Notes under the pieces: generated by a model | What the model saw: the letters and a program-made list of their open reading frames with translations, nothing else | Databases searched by the model: none | What the model was told of the DNA's origin: nothing | Assembly (NCBI RefSeq): GCF_963678635.1 | Contig: NC_087069.1 | Span: forward strand, 45,675,448-45,739,447 | Length of the DNA: 64,000 nucleotides | Direction: 5' to 3' | Source of the DNA: Symsagittifera roscoffensis | Taxonomy: Eukaryota > Xenacoelomorpha > Acoela > Convolutidae | In this document: positions 1-11,454 of the stretch, piece after piece | Layout: each line of letters opens with the position of its first letter | Numbering within the stretch: position 1 is the first letter of the stretch | Made by a program: the position numbers and the translations under genes

Positions 1-640
1 TTTCTGCTCTCTGGATTGAGCCTAGTTAATGGAACAAACTTTTTTGTAAGTTCAGTCAGGAGTCGGTTACTCCATTTCTATGAGAACGTGGTCGCTCTGT
101 CCCCGAGGTGTGGTTGGATATTAGGTCGCTTAGACCGGTATCACTTCACACTATATCTAGTAGTGATGGTTTATCTCCGGCAGCAATGCGAGTTGGTTGA
201 TCGATGTGTTGGATTAGAAATGCATCCCTAACTGCTTCTAGAAATTTGATTTCTTTGCTCTCCTCGTCCTTGGTTGTACTGCAACCATCCCAGTTGATTG
301 ATGCAAAGTTTGTGTCGCCTAAGTTACAGTATAATCCTTCACATCTTTTTCGCATAGTTCTTTGATTGATTGGCAAAAGCAATCAATAGTCATTTTTGGT
401 CAATTTGGGCTCCGGTAGACATTTGACATGCGGATAACTTTTCAATCAATAGCAATGTCACACATCATCGTTTCTTGTAATTCGTCTGGTTTTATTCTAA
501 TGCAGTAGTCAAATCTTTAATTACGAAAAAGAAAATTCCTCACCCTCAGTCGTTTGGATTCATGTTTACTGACTCAATGTAATAGTTGTTAATTTTGTAC
601 CAGGCTAGATTCAACTCGGGTTGGGAATTTTTCTGTTTGG
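1..640 (-). pseudogene. LINE ORF2 apurinic-like endonuclease domain, partial
   Basis: Translated fragments in two frames give a block like V-I-R-M-S-N-V-Y-R-S-P-N near 430, typical of the middle of the endonuclease. Next come GDTNFASINWDG near 310 and IDQPTRIAAGDKPSLLDIV near 150-200, typical of its C-terminal half: GDFNxxxIxW, then PTR...LDLV. Premature stops and frame changes occur throughout. The catalytic role would be nicking of target DNA for target-primed reverse transcription; this copy cannot encode it. Confidence 0.65.
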
Positions 641-737
641 CTTCTACGAGAGGAATTACATCGGGTGGGTTCGTTTTGTCTTCAGTTATTTTTATCAACT
701 CCTGATGTTTCGTTTGTGTTTGAGTGTCAATATTTGT

Positions 738-1064
738 TTAATTTTCTAGTCTTGCTTTCTTCTTGACTTTTAGTATATGCGTTCCTCGAACCAGATATAC
801 ATAATTTCCTTCTTCCTGATCGTTCAAGTTTTTTGCTTTCGTAACTAGGTTTCGCACTTCTTCTTTTTCTTTTAAACTCCGATCAGGGCTAATTCTGAGA
901 TTTCTGATTTCTTTAGTGCCTAGTGGTCTGTTTAAATCCTCATCGGTTTTCCGACCGAGTCGGATCGTTTTCAAAATTTGTTTATCTTCTATTTTGATAA
1001 TTGATAAAAAAAATTTAACTATTTTCTCATCAATTTTTTTTTGATTCACTGTCAGTAGCTGCAC
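738..1064 (-). pseudogene. LINE ORF1 C-terminal region
   Basis: A 109-codon open stretch with strongly basic composition. The segment NLRISPDRSLKEKEEVRNL resembles the recurring ISPDLTxxERE motif of LINE ORF1 proteins, followed by a G-x-Y-x-L-V-R-G block and a Lys-rich end. It sits between the zinc finger and the endonuclease region, as expected for ORF1. The upstream linker (about 1070-1330) is in the same general sense but broken by stops. Confidence 0.55.
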
Positions 1065-1359
1065 TCTCCTTGGCTGTGTAGATCACAATGTTGTTTTTTC
1101 TTCGGTTTTCTTCAGCTTTCTCTCTCTTTTGTTCTTCTGTTGCTTCTATGATGATCTCTTTCAAAGGTTTCATTCGATTAACATTTTCTTTCCAAACTCC
1201 TGTCTGTTCATCAACCTTTCTGTGAGATGGTCCCGCTATGAGTTTATAGAATTTAAAGAATTTTTCATGTTATCCATAGTTGTTTCGAGATCTGCACTTA
1301 ACTTTTTGATCTAATGACCGGTTCCAATTTCCTGTTCTTCGCTGATAGGTTGCTTCACG

Positions 1360-1601
1360 GATGGACAGCAAGCTGTGCAACACCAGATTAAAGTAGTTTG
1401 GCTCATGTACTGCTAGGCTGCGTCAGGCATTTTCAGGCATTTTGCACAGTAGTGTTCACGGCAACGCTCACACTCTATGGCTTTGTCTAGAGGGTTTCCA
1501 TGTATTTCTCTGCAAATTTTACATCCCCAAGGATCAAAGGGATCACTCATTGATGTTGCGCCATTATGGCGAGTTTTAGGGTGAATTTTTGATGACCTCA
1601 C
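1360..1601 (-). pseudogene. LINE ORF1 N-terminal PHD-like zinc finger
   Basis: The frame contains Cys pairs in the arrangement CKIC, CERC, then H-Y-C-x2-C, and after one in-frame TAG near 1413 it continues in the same frame with further Cys (W-C-C-T-A-C). This matches the Cys4-His-Cys3 style finger found at the start of ORF1 in many invertebrate CR1-type LINEs, where it is thought to serve nucleic-acid or protein binding in the RNP. The single stop codon inside the finger shows the copy is inactive. Confidence 0.6.
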
Positions 1602-1604
1602 TTT

Positions 1605-1850
1605 CTACCTGCTTCGCCGCTCCAAGATAACGAAACCTCAGAAGCTACAAAGCCAGAAAAAAAGAAGTTTTTTAGAATCACCTTCCTCCTACTTCGCCGC
1701 AACAATATAATTTACCCTCAGTAGCTACAAAAGCAAGGAAGAAATGAGTTCTCTTGACCAAGTTAATCAATACAAGTCTATCAGCTTACTCCGCCGCTCC
1801 AAGATAATTAAACCTCAAAAACTACAGAGCAAGTTTGAAGAAAAGCGATA
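1605..1850. repeat. Three degenerate tandem units, about 80-96 bp
   Basis: The motif CTTCGCCGCTCCAAGATAA followed by an ACCTCAGAAGCTACA-like block recurs near 1610, 1690 and 1787. It lies directly upstream of LINE ORF1 in the element's orientation, so it may be a repeated LINE 5' UTR/promoter monomer. That role is inferred from position only. Confidence 0.5.
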
Positions 1851-2814
1851 GATTTTAAATGGGTATTTTACTGCTTCTTCTTCTTTGGTTTCCCTTTTCA
1901 TTTTCGTTTTCTAGTTTTCGAACTTTTCCTCAAGACTAGTTTACGAAGATTTCGCTTGTTTCGTAAAACAGTCCGCAGGAGTTGTAGCTCCAGTACAGAA
2001 GAGGGATGAACCATTTGTATCTCGTCTATTACTAAACTTCCTTCATTCTTCTTTTTTGATTTCAAGTTCGGGAACGTTGATTATCGTAAGGGTCTCAGTT
2101 TTTAACTCTAGTAGTCGGTCAAAATTCCTGTACTTCCTCTTCGACGGGCGCACAAAATTGCACTGATTCGATGTTTGAATGGCTCGAGGATTTCGAGGAG
2201 TTCTTAAGCTGTGCACGGTTCGTCGTAGTTGCTATGATGCGCGTTTATGGTATAACTAATAACGTCTTCAGGGGTTTCTGTTATTCGGGTGGAATCCTAG
2301 CCCACCGACAGTAAAGTATTTTCCTGCGAGTCGTTTTTGAATGGGGTGTTTCGCAACTTTGATTGCTCGATCTAATGATGAATCTCCGATAACAAACACC
2401 ATAGATTGAGGGATAAATCTTCACCCGCCCTAAGCTAGAGGGGGGGGGGGGACGTTAGACAAATTATCGTATTCGTAAATTTAATTAGTCAATTGTTCAT
2501 GCCTCTAGCTCAAATCATCTGAAAACACGCGAATTGAACTAAGCAAAGGGACATCTATTTAATAATTTTATCACAAGATCAATTCCTATCATTTTAAAAA
2601 GCAGTTTAAATGATTCTAAGAAAAATGACCGGCGGAATTAAGACTCTGCAATCAATCAAAAAACTGTTTCCAATCAAAACTTGCCTATTATTTGAAAAAC
2701 GCTCTAGTTACAAGTCATCTTTTTTTTTACCCGGCCGTACTCTTGAAATGAATATCAGCAAAATTATTGATTTCACTAGAAAAACAACAGCTGGGCCATA
2801 AAGATCGTTCCAAG
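1851..2814. other. Non-coding stretch with a 12-base G run
   Basis: No gene recognised. Contains a homopolymer of 12 G at 2440-2451. The open frames here are short and show no coding signature. Confidence 0.5.
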
Positions 2815-2934
2815 TTTGACTCATTGTCTGATTGCGAATCTTGCCTCCAAGTATGACTGCTCAATACTTTGTAGTTTTCGAGATATGACGTTTTTTGCGA
2901 TTTTTTTGAAATTTTTCAGAAAACTTGAAGTAAT

Positions 2935-3200
2935 CTATTATATATTTAAATGCGGACTTTTATTTTTGCATGTTTAAGCTATATCGTATATTGCAATGGT
3001 TCAGAATTTTTTTTCGATTTTCCAATTTGATTTATGTGGTTACTTTACCGAGTTTAAATTAAGCATTCCAATATTGAATTAGGGGTTGCGAATTTGGCCT
3101 CCAATTTTGAATGCCCGAATCATTTTCATTTTAGCTAACAAGATAAGACGATTTTTGAAATTTCAATTAACCAAATAATTTTAAAAACTCGAAGTTCCTA
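2935..3200. repeat. About 260-300 bp insert unit inside the satellite (copy 1 of 3)
   Basis: A non-monomer block beginning TATATATTTAAATGCGG and containing AAGCTATATCGTATATTG and GAATTAGGGGTTGCGAATTT occurs here, again at about 4166-4470, and in a diverged form at about 9060-9330. It is part of the larger repeat unit of the array, not a gene. Confidence 0.75.
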
Positions 3201-4165
3201 ACCCTGTAGTTGGGCGCTGTCAGAGTACTCTAAGGAGTTACAAATCTTGCCTCCAAGTATGACTGTTCAAATCCTTGTAGTTTTCGAGATATGACGGTTT
3301 TGGTGATTTTTTAAAAAATTTTCAGAAAATTTTAATTAATTATTTCTCCAAGTTTGAAATTCCCAACCTTGTATTTGGGTGCTGCCAGCGTACTCTAAGG
3401 AGTAACAAATCTTCCCTCCAAATATCACTGTTCAAATCCTTGTAGTTTTCGAGATATGACGTTTTTTATGATTTTTTCAAAAATAATTTTAGAAAACTTT
3501 CATTAATTTTTTTTGCAAAATCTGAAATTCCCAACCCTGTATTTGGGTCCTGTCAGAGTAATCTCAAAGATTGCGAATCTTGCCTCCAAATATGACTGCT
3601 CAATTCTTTGTAGTTTTCGAGATATGACGTTTTTTGTGATTTTTTCAAAAATTTTCAGAAAACTTAAATTATGATTATTTTTTTTAAAATCTGAAATTCC
3701 CAACCCTGAAGTTGGGTACTGTCAGAGTACTATCAAGGATCGCGAATCTTGCCTCCAAATATGATTGCTCAAATTATTGTAGTTTTCGAGATACTATGTT
3801 TTTTGTGATTTTTTCAAAAATTTTCAGAAATTTTAATTAATTATTTCTTCAAATTTGAAATTCTCAACCTTGTATTTGGGTGCTGCCAGCGTACTCTAAG
3901 GAGTAACAAATCTTCCCTCCAAATATCATTGTTCAAATCCTTGTAGTTTTCGAGATATGACGTTTTTTGCGATTTTTTCAAAATTTTTCATCAGAAAACT
4001 TAAATTAATATTAGTTTTTAAAAATCTGAAATTCCCAACCCTGTAGTTAGGTCCTGTCGGAGTACTCTCAAAGATTGCAAATCTTGCCTCCAAGTATGAC
4101 TGCTCAATACTTTGTAGTTTTCGAGATATGACGTTTTTTGCGATTTTTTCGAAATTTTTCAGAAA

Positions 4166-4470
4166 ACTTGAAGTAATCTATTATATATTTAAATGCGGAC
4201 TTAACAATCTCGCCATGTTTAAGATTCTTCAACGTATTATTTTTGCATGTTTAAGCTATATCGTATATTGCAATGGTTCAGAATTTTTTTTCGATTTTCC
4301 AATTTGATTTATGTGGTTACTTTACCGAGTTTAAATTAAGCATTCCAATATTGAATTAGGGGTTGCGAATTTGGCCTCCAATTTTGAATGCCCGAATCAT
4401 TTTCATTTTAGTTAACAAGAGAAGACGATTTTTGAAATTTCAAATAACCAAATAATTTAAAAAAACTCGA
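4166..4470. repeat. Insert unit inside the satellite (copy 2 of 3)
   Basis: Same block as at 2935, almost identical but with an extra CTCGCCATGTTTAAG segment that is also in the 9060 copy. Copies 1 and 2 therefore come from one unit that lost or gained this piece. Confidence 0.75.
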
Positions 4471-7400
4471 AGTTCCTAACCCTGTAGTTGGGCGCTGTCA
4501 GAGTACTCTAAGGAGTTACAAATCTTGCCTCCAAGTATGACTGTTCAATTCCTTGTAGTTTTCGAGATATGACGGTTTTGGTGATTTTTTTTAGAAAATT
4601 TTCGGAAAAAAACATAATTTTTTTTCGCAAAATCTGAAATTCCCAACCCTGTATTTGGGTCCTGTCAGAGTAATCTCAAAGATTGCGAATCTTGCCTCCA
4701 AATATGACTGCTCAATTCTTTGTAGTTTTCGAGATATGACGTTTTTTGTGATTTTTTCAAAAATTTTCAGAAAACTTAAATTATGATTACTTTTTTTAAA
4801 ATCTGAAATTCCCAACCCTGAAGTTGGGTACTGTCAGAGTACTATCAAGGATCCTGAATCTTGCCTCCAAATACGATTGCTCAACTCGTTGTAGTTTTCG
4901 AGATATGATGTTTTTTTGTGATTTTTAATTAATAATTAATTATTTCTCCAAATTTGAAATTCCCAACCTTGTATTTGGGTGCTGCCAGCGTACTCTAAGG
5001 AGTAACAAATCTTCCCTCCAAATATCACTGTTCAAAACTTTGTAGTTTTTGAGATATGACGTTTTTTTATGGTTTTTTCAAAAATAATTTCAGAAAACTT
5101 TCCTTAATTTTTTTTGCAAAATCTGAAATTCTCAACCCTGTATTTGGGTCCTGTCATAGTAATCTCACAGATTGCTACTCTTGCCTCCAAAGATGACTGC
5201 TAAATTTTTTGTATTTTTCGAGATATGACGTTTTTTGTTATTTTTTCAAAAAATTTTCAGAAAACTTAAATTATTATAAGTTTTTAAAAATCTGAAATTC
5301 CCAACCCTCTAGTTAGGTCGTGTCAAAGTACTCTCAAAGATTGCGAATCTTGCCTCTAAGTGTGACTGCTCAAATTTTAGTAGTTTTTGAGATATGACGT
5401 TTTTGTGATTTTTTCATAAATTTTCAGAAAACTTAAAGTACTATTATTTTTTTAACATCTGAAATTCCCAACCCTGTAGTTAGGTCCTGTCAGAGTACTC
5501 TCAAGGATTGCGAATCTTGCCTCCAAATATGACTGCCCAATTCTTTGTAGTTTTCGAGTTATGAAGTTTTTTGTGATTTTTTCAAAAATTTTCAGAAAAT
5601 TTAAATTATGATTATTTTTTTTAAAATCTGAAACTCCCAACCCTGAAGTTGGGTACTGTCAGAGTACTATCAAGGATCAAGAATCTTGCCTCCAAATATG
5701 ATTGCTCAAATCGTTGTAGTTTTCGAGATATGATATTTTTTGTGATTTTTTCAAAAATTTTCAGAAAATTTTAATTAATTATTTCTCCAAATCTGAAATT
5801 CCCAACCTTGTATTTGGGTGCTGCCAGCGTACTCTAAGGAGTAACAATTCTTCCCTCCAAATATCACTGTTCAAATCCTAGTAGTTTTTGAGATATGACG
5901 TTTTTTTATGGTTTTTTCAAAAATAATTTCAGAAAACTTTCCTCATTTTTTTTTTGCAAAATCTGAAATTCCCAACCCTGTATTTGGGTCCTGTCATAGT
6001 AATCTCAAAGATTGCTACTCTTGCCTCCAAATATGACTGCTAAATTTTTTGTATTTTTCGAGATATGACGTTTTTTGTTATTTTTTCAATAAATTTTCAG
6101 AAAACTTAAATTATTATAAGTTTTTAAAAATCTGAAATTCCCAACCCTGTAGTTAGGTCGTGTCAAAGTACTCTCAAAGATTGCGAATCTTGCCTCTAAG
6201 TGTGACTGCTCAAACTTTAGTAGTTTTTGAGATACGACGTTTTTTGTGATTTTTTCATAAATTTTCAGAAAACTTAAAGTACTATTATTTTTTTAACATC
6301 TGAAATTCCCAACCCTGTAGTTAGGTCCTGTCAGAGTACTTTCAAGGATTGCGAATCTTGCCTCCAAATATGACTGCCCAATTCTTTGTAGTTTTCGAGA
6401 TATGACGTTTTTTGTGATTTTTTCAAAAATTTTCAGAAAATTTAAATTATGATTAATTTTTTTAAAATCTGAAACTCCCAACCCTGAAGTTGGGTACTGT
6501 CAGAGTACTATCAAGGATCGCGAATCTTGCCTCCAAATATGATTGCTCAAATTGTTGTAGTTTTTGAGATATGATGTTTTTTGTGATTTTTTCAAAAATT
6601 TTCAGAAAATTTTAATTAATTATTTCTCCAAATTTGAAATTCCCAACCTTGTATTTGGGTGCTGCCAGCGTACTCTAAGGAGTACCAAATCTTCCCTCCA
6701 AATATCACTGTTCAAATCCTTGTAGTTTTTGAGATATGACGTTTTTTTATGGTTTTTTCAAAAATAATTTCAGAAAACTTTCCTTATTTTTTTTGCAAAA
6801 TCTGAAATTCCCAACCCTGTATTTGGGTCCTGTCATAGTAATCTCAAAGATTGCTACTCTTGCCTCCAAATATGACTGCTAAATTTTTTGTATTTTTCGA
6901 GATATGACGTTTTTTGTTATTTTTTCAAAAAAATTTCAGAAAAATTAAATTATTATAAGTTTTCAAAAATCTGAAATTCCCAACCCTGTATTTGGGTCCT
7001 GTCATAGTAATCTCAAAGATTGCTACTCTTGCCTCCAAATATGACTGCTAAATTTTTTGTATTTTTCGAGATATGACGTTTTTTGTTATTTTTTCAAAAA
7101 ATTTTCAGAAAACTTAAATTATTATAAGTTTTTAAAAATCTGAAATTCCCAACCCTGTAGTTAGGTCGTGTTAAAGTACTCTCAAAGATTGCGAATCTTG
7201 CCTCTAAGTGTGACTGCTCAAATTTTAGTAGTTTTTGAGATATGACGTTTTTTGTGATTTTTTCATAAATTTTCTGAAAACTTAAAGTACTATTATTTTT
7301 TTAACATCTGAAATTCCCAACCCTGTAGTTAGGTCCTGTCAGAGTACTTTCAAGGATTGCGAATCTTGCCTCCAAATATGACTGCCCAATTCTTAGTAGT

Positions 7401-9034
7401 TTTCGAGATATGACGTTTTTTGTGATTTTTTCAAAAATTTTCAGAAAATTTAAATTATGATTATTTTTTTAAAATCTGAAACTCCCAACCCTGAAGTTGG
7501 GTAATATCAAGGATCGCGAATCTTGCCTCCAAATATGATTGCTCAAATCGTTGTAGTTTTCGAGATATGATGTTTTTTGCGATTTTTTCAAAAATTTTCA
7601 GAAAATTTTAATTAATTATTTCTCCAAATTTGAAATTCCCAACCTTGTATTTGGGTGCTGCCAGCGTACTCTAAGGAGTAACAAATCTTCCCTCCAAATA
7701 TCATTGTTCAAATCCTTGTAGTTTTTGAGATATGACGTTTTTTTATGGTTTTTTCAAAAATAATTTCAGAAAACTTTCCTTAATTTTTTTTGCAAAATCT
7801 GAAATTCCCAACCCTGTATTTGGGTCCTGTCATAGTAATCTCAAAGATTGCTACTCTTGCCTCCAAATATGACTGCTAAATTTTTTGTATTTTTCGAGAT
7901 ATGACGTTTTTTGTTATTTTTTCAAAAAATTTTCAGAAAACTTAAATTATTATAAGTTTTTAAAAATCTGAAATTCCCAACCCTGTATTTGGGTCCTGTC
8001 ATAGTAATCTCAAAGATTGCTACTCTTGCCTCCAAATATGACTGCTAAATTTTTTGTATTTTTCGAGATATGACGTTTTTTGTTATTTTTTCAAAAAATT
8101 TTCAGAAAACTTAAATTATTATAAGTTTTTAAAAATCTGAAATTCCTAACCCTGTAGTTAGGTCGTGTCAAAGTACTCTCAAAGATTGCGAATCTTGCCT
8201 CTAAGTGTGACTGCTCAAATTTTAGTAGTTTTTGAGATATGACGTTTTTTGTGATTTTTTCATAAATTTTCAGAAAACTTAAAGTACTATTATTTTTTTA
8301 ACATCTGAAATTCCCAACCCTGTAGTTAGGTCCTGTCAGAGTACTTTCAAGGATTGCGAATATTGCCTCCAAATATGACTGCCCAATTCTTTGTAGTTTT
8401 CGAGATGTGACGTTTTTTGTGATTTTTTCAAAATTTTCAGTAAGTACAAATTAATTATTTTTCGAAATTTGAAATTCCCAACACCATAGTTCGGTGTTGT
8501 CAGGGTACTCTAAAGAGTTGCAAATGTTGCCACATGCAAATGATAAACGCGACTTCTGAACTGCTTTTAATTTACGAGATGTGACGTTTTGATTTTTTCA
8601 AAATTTCTCAAAGAACTTATCTACAAAGAAATTCAAAAAATTTGAAACTACCAGCTTGATGAAGATACAGCCTTATTGTCAGCGTACACCCAGGCGTCTC
8701 AAATCTTGCCTTTTAATATGAATGCTCAAATCCTTTTAGTTTCCGAGATTAGACGTTTTTTTTTCATTTTTTTTTCGGGAAACTTAGGCTTAAAAAAGTT
8801 CACAAAATTTTGGATTCCTTACCCTATAGTAGGGTGCTCTCAGGGACTCTCAGTGGTTGCAAATTGGGCCTCCAAAATTCTCCAGAGGCCCACTAAGTTT
8901 TTGAGATGACGCTTTTAAAATGGGAATTAAAAAAAATTTAAAGTTTGTAATTGGTTGCAGTCAGAGTACAGTAAAATTTGCAGATGTTGTTTCCAATATA
9001 TGCGGTTTTTACTGAGTTGTCAAAAAATTTCGAA

Positions 9035-9060
9035 GCACCGAAGGTGCGTTAAACGCTAGT
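9035..9060 (+). other. Helitron-like 3' terminus (hairpin + CTAG + T)
   Basis: GCACC-GAA-GGTGC forms a 5-bp hairpin at 9035-9047, followed after 8 nt by CTAG (9056-9059) and then T. A short hairpin shortly upstream of CTRR, with insertion between A and T, is the signature of Helitron 3' ends. A related terminus is at 13104-13129. The matching 5' TC end was not located, so the assignment is tentative. Confidence 0.45.
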
Positions 9061-9330
9061 TATATATTTAAATGCGGGCTTCACTATCTCGCCATGTTTA
9101 AGCTTTTTCAACGTATTATTTTTGCTATATCGTATATTGTAATGGTTAAGAACTTTTTTTTGATTTTCCAATTTGATTTTAGTGGTAATTTTACCGAATT
9201 TAAGTTAAGCAGCCCAATATCGAATTAGGGGTTGCAAATTTGACCTCCAATTTTGAATGCCCGAATCATTTTCGCTAACGAGATAAGACGATTTTTGAGA
9301 TTTTTTCAAAAATTTTCAGAAGTTTCCAAT
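9060..9330. repeat. Insert unit inside the satellite (copy 3 of 3, diverged)
   Basis: Starts immediately after a CTAG terminus at 9056-9059 and aligns with the 2935 and 4166 blocks. Its left neighbour differs from that of the other two copies, which fits a junction between two adjacent elements. Confidence 0.65.
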
Positions 9331-10057
9331 AACAAAATAATTTACAAAACTTGAAGTTCCCAACCCTGTAGTTGGGTGCTGTCGGAACACTCTAAGGAGT
9401 TACAAATCTTGCCTCCAAATATGACTGCTCAATTCTTTGTAGTTTTCGAGATGTGACGTTTTTTAAGATTTTTTTCAAAATTTTTCAGAAAACTTAAATT
9501 ATTATTAGTTTTTAAAAATCTGAAATTCCCAACCCTGTAGTTTGGTCCTGTCGGAGTACTCTCAAAGATTGCGGATCTTGCCTCGAAGTTTGACTGCTCA
9601 ATACTTTGTAGTTTTCGAGATATGACTTTTTCTGCGATTTTTTCAAAATTTTTCAGAAAGTGCAAATTAATTATGTTTCAAAAATTTAAAATCCCAACTC
9701 TATATTTCGGTGTTGTCAGGGTACTCTAAAGAGTTGCAAATGTTGCCACATGCAAATGATAAACGCGACTTCTGAACTGTTTTTAAATTACGAGATGTGA
9801 CGTTTTTGATTTTTCCAAAATTTCTCAAATTCTCAAAGAACTTATCTACAAAGAAATTCAAAAAATTTGAAACTACCAGCTTGATGAAGATACAGCCTTA
9901 TTGTCAGCGTACACCCAGGTGTCTCAAATCTTGCCTCAGTGGTTGAAAATCTGGCTTCCAAATTTTTCCAGAAGCCCATTAAGTTTTCTAGATGACGCTT
10001 TTAAAATGGGAATTAAAAAAAAATTGTAAGTTCGAAATTACCAACCCTGTAATTGGG

Positions 10058-10273
10058 GTGGTAAAAACGGCAGATCACTGTAAAATAAATTCCAGAAACG
10101 TTTTCGACATAAAAGTCATCATCAGCCAATCTAAAAAACAAAACACCTGTAAAACCGGAATGGAATTGGATGTGTAGAAATTACAAAAAATGTATAAAAA
10201 CTAACATTAAAAAGAATATAAAAATAGCATCAGTTAAGACCCGAGTTAGTCATGTGACTAAAACAAACGGACT
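10058..10273 (-). repeat. Penelope pseudo-LTR, downstream copy
   Basis: Direct repeat of 12789-13004 with a handful of substitutions, for example AAACACC versus AAGCACC. It lies 3' of the endonuclease in the element's orientation. Confidence 0.85.
10092..10135 (-). ncRNA. Hammerhead-like ribozyme core in Penelope pLTR
   Basis: On the minus strand CTGATGA (10125-10119) is followed by a short GAC/GTC stem and then GAAA (10105-10102), the two conserved boxes of a hammerhead ribozyme in the right order and spacing. An AACGTT palindrome follows, as expected for the very short stem III of Penelope-type hammerheads, which are thought to work as dimers. Stem I is weak by eye, and one extra U sits between CUGAUGA and stem II. 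Activity is unproven. Hammerheads in Penelope-like elements are established in the literature. Confidence 0.5.
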
Positions 10274-10282
10274 TAAAAAACC

Positions 10283-10836
10283 ACACAACTTGACTGTGAG
10301 GTACCGCTGCCGGTATTCCTCGTGCGTGTTGAGGGCAGATCTTCTCCTCGAATTATAAAGCGCTTCTAAGGTCAAAAGTTTATTCGTGTCCAAGCATCCG
10401 TCTAAAATTCTCGCCTCAACTGCAGCCTTGTCTGCTCCGCCGGGGCAGAGTCCCTAAGGTGTTCAATTTTTCGGGTGATCAGGTGTCGGACGGTCTGTCC
10501 AACATAGCAGGAATTGCATCCTGGACAACATATCTCATAAACCACCCTACTCGTCAAATACCTAGAGAAATCTGTTTTCAAAGTGGGAAGACAGGTTCTG
10601 AGTTTGCGGGTCGTGAATATTGTAGAAATACCACAGTTTTGCAGCCTTATCGCGAAAATATCAGACACTTTTCCTCGATACTGGAACCGGATAACTGGTT
10701 TCTTGATACTTTCAGGCTTTATTGAATTGGTTGTTGCTTGTGTGGTCGTGATTTTAAGAAGAGAATCTGTCACTATGGTTTCATAAAAAGCCGGAGAAAA
10801 CTGATTTGTTTCCCAATCATTTTTTGCTTTCCTCAA
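10283..10836 (-). pseudogene. Penelope-like GIY-YIG endonuclease
   Basis: The main frame (10402-10836) contains VVYEICCPGCNSCYVGQT and then the R-x4-R-K-I-E-H block: the GIY-YIG core with the Cys pair seen in Penelope endonucleases. The frame ends early at 10402. A different frame at 10283-10400 supplies the usual C-terminal tail (LEALYNSRRRSALNTHEEYR), so one frameshift separates them. This domain would nick the target for priming. Confidence 0.8.
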
Positions 10837-10893
10837 ACCTTTATCAAAGGCCTCCCAAGTGGAAGTGGAGTGATCAATTCTGTGACAGGTGCC

Positions 10894-11454
10894 CTAAACA
10901 ATGTTTCTCTTGTATTTTTGTGGCGCACAGGCGTGAAACCCAAGGGTGAGTCCAGTGTCTGTAGGTTTGCTGTACCATTCTGTGCTGATAGTACGGCCGG
11001 ACTGTCTAATAAGCATATCGAGAAAAGGAAGCGTCCCATTGAGCTGTAATTTTATTGTGAACTCCAGGTTTGGATGTAGCGTATTCACATATGATAACAA
11101 GCGATCAATCTCAGCAACCTTGACCGAACGCAGGATGTCATCTACGTACCTACCAAAAATTTTTGCTTTAGCACCGCAACCACCATTCCAATAATTATCA
11201 TCCATACCTTTGAGCTGGCGGATGGTTAAATTGGTGCTTTTAAGATGAAACCATCGGTCATAGTCATCACAGCAAATAGAAAAACCTTCATCCAGGACCT
11301 CCAACATGCACGTGCCACAGGGATAGCGCTCTTGTGAACCATTGCTGTTGAAGTTATCAGGTGGTTGTCTGCTGATTCTCTCTTCGAAACTTTTCATCCA
11401 GATATTGGCAAGAATGACTGCTAAAGAAGAACCCATCGCAGATAAAATAAACAT
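10894..11454 (-). pseudogene. Penelope-like RT C-terminal part with PHD-like insert
   Basis: Begins with motif B (AMGSSLAVILANIWMKSFE) and carries motif C (FGRYVDDIL) and the thumb-like block NGTLPFLDMLI. Between B and C, where Penelope RTs normally have a short loop, are about 65 residues resembling a PHD finger: YPCGTC, F-S-I-C-C-D-D-Y-D-R-W-F-H, then a GGCG end. Several zinc ligands look lost (Tyr, Ser and Asn where Cys is expected), so this copy's finger is decayed. The frame ends near the link to the endonuclease. Confidence 0.8.

Larger units (their letters stand above)
1..1601 (-). mobile_element. CR1/L2-type non-LTR retrotransposon (LINE), 5' part, cut by window edge
   Basis: On the minus strand, in order from 1601 down to 1, are a PHD-like zinc finger, a lysine-rich linker, an ORF1-type basic region and an AP-endonuclease-like region. 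This is the expected order for ORF1 then ORF2 of CR1/L2-like LINEs. The reading frame is interrupted by several stops and frame changes, so this copy is dead. The reverse transcriptase would lie to the left of position 1 and is not visible. Family assignment rests on domain order and motif resemblance; the clade is not settled. Confidence 0.75.
2815..10048. repeat. Satellite array of about 168-bp monomers with higher-order repeats
   Basis: A monomer of about 168 bp recurs roughly thirty times. Each has the blocks GAATCTTGCCTCCAAATATG, TAGTTTTCGAGATATGACG, a T-rich/A-rich stretch ending in TTTTCAGAAAAC, and GAAATTCCCAACCCTG. Marker variants show a higher-order structure: the AACATCTGAAATTCCC variant with TAGGTCCTG occurs near 5456, 6297, 7308 and 8304, spacings of about 841, 1011 and 996 bp, that is five or six monomers. 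Homogeneity is highest at 5-8.4 kb and decays at the edges (8.45-10.05 kb). The Penelope-like element interrupts it at 10058 and a short piece resumes at 13009-13128. Confidence 0.9.

Noticed and set aside
16..231. Plus-strand 71-codon frame at the left edge
   Set aside because: Antisense to the LINE endonuclease; starts with TTG and has no similarity.
3503..6481. Repeated 62-74 residue minus-strand frames (MGxSDFKKxNHNL...) as a gene family
   Set aside because: They are the same satellite monomer pair read again at each higher-order unit; their spacing equals the repeat length and no separate coding signal exists.
2815..10048. CRISPR-like array
   Set aside because: Direct repeats are 168 bp, contiguous, without short spacers; this is a eukaryotic satellite.
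10459..11194. Plus-strand frames of 66-103 residues at 10.4-11.5 kb
   Set aside because: They are antisense shadows of the Penelope RT and endonuclease.
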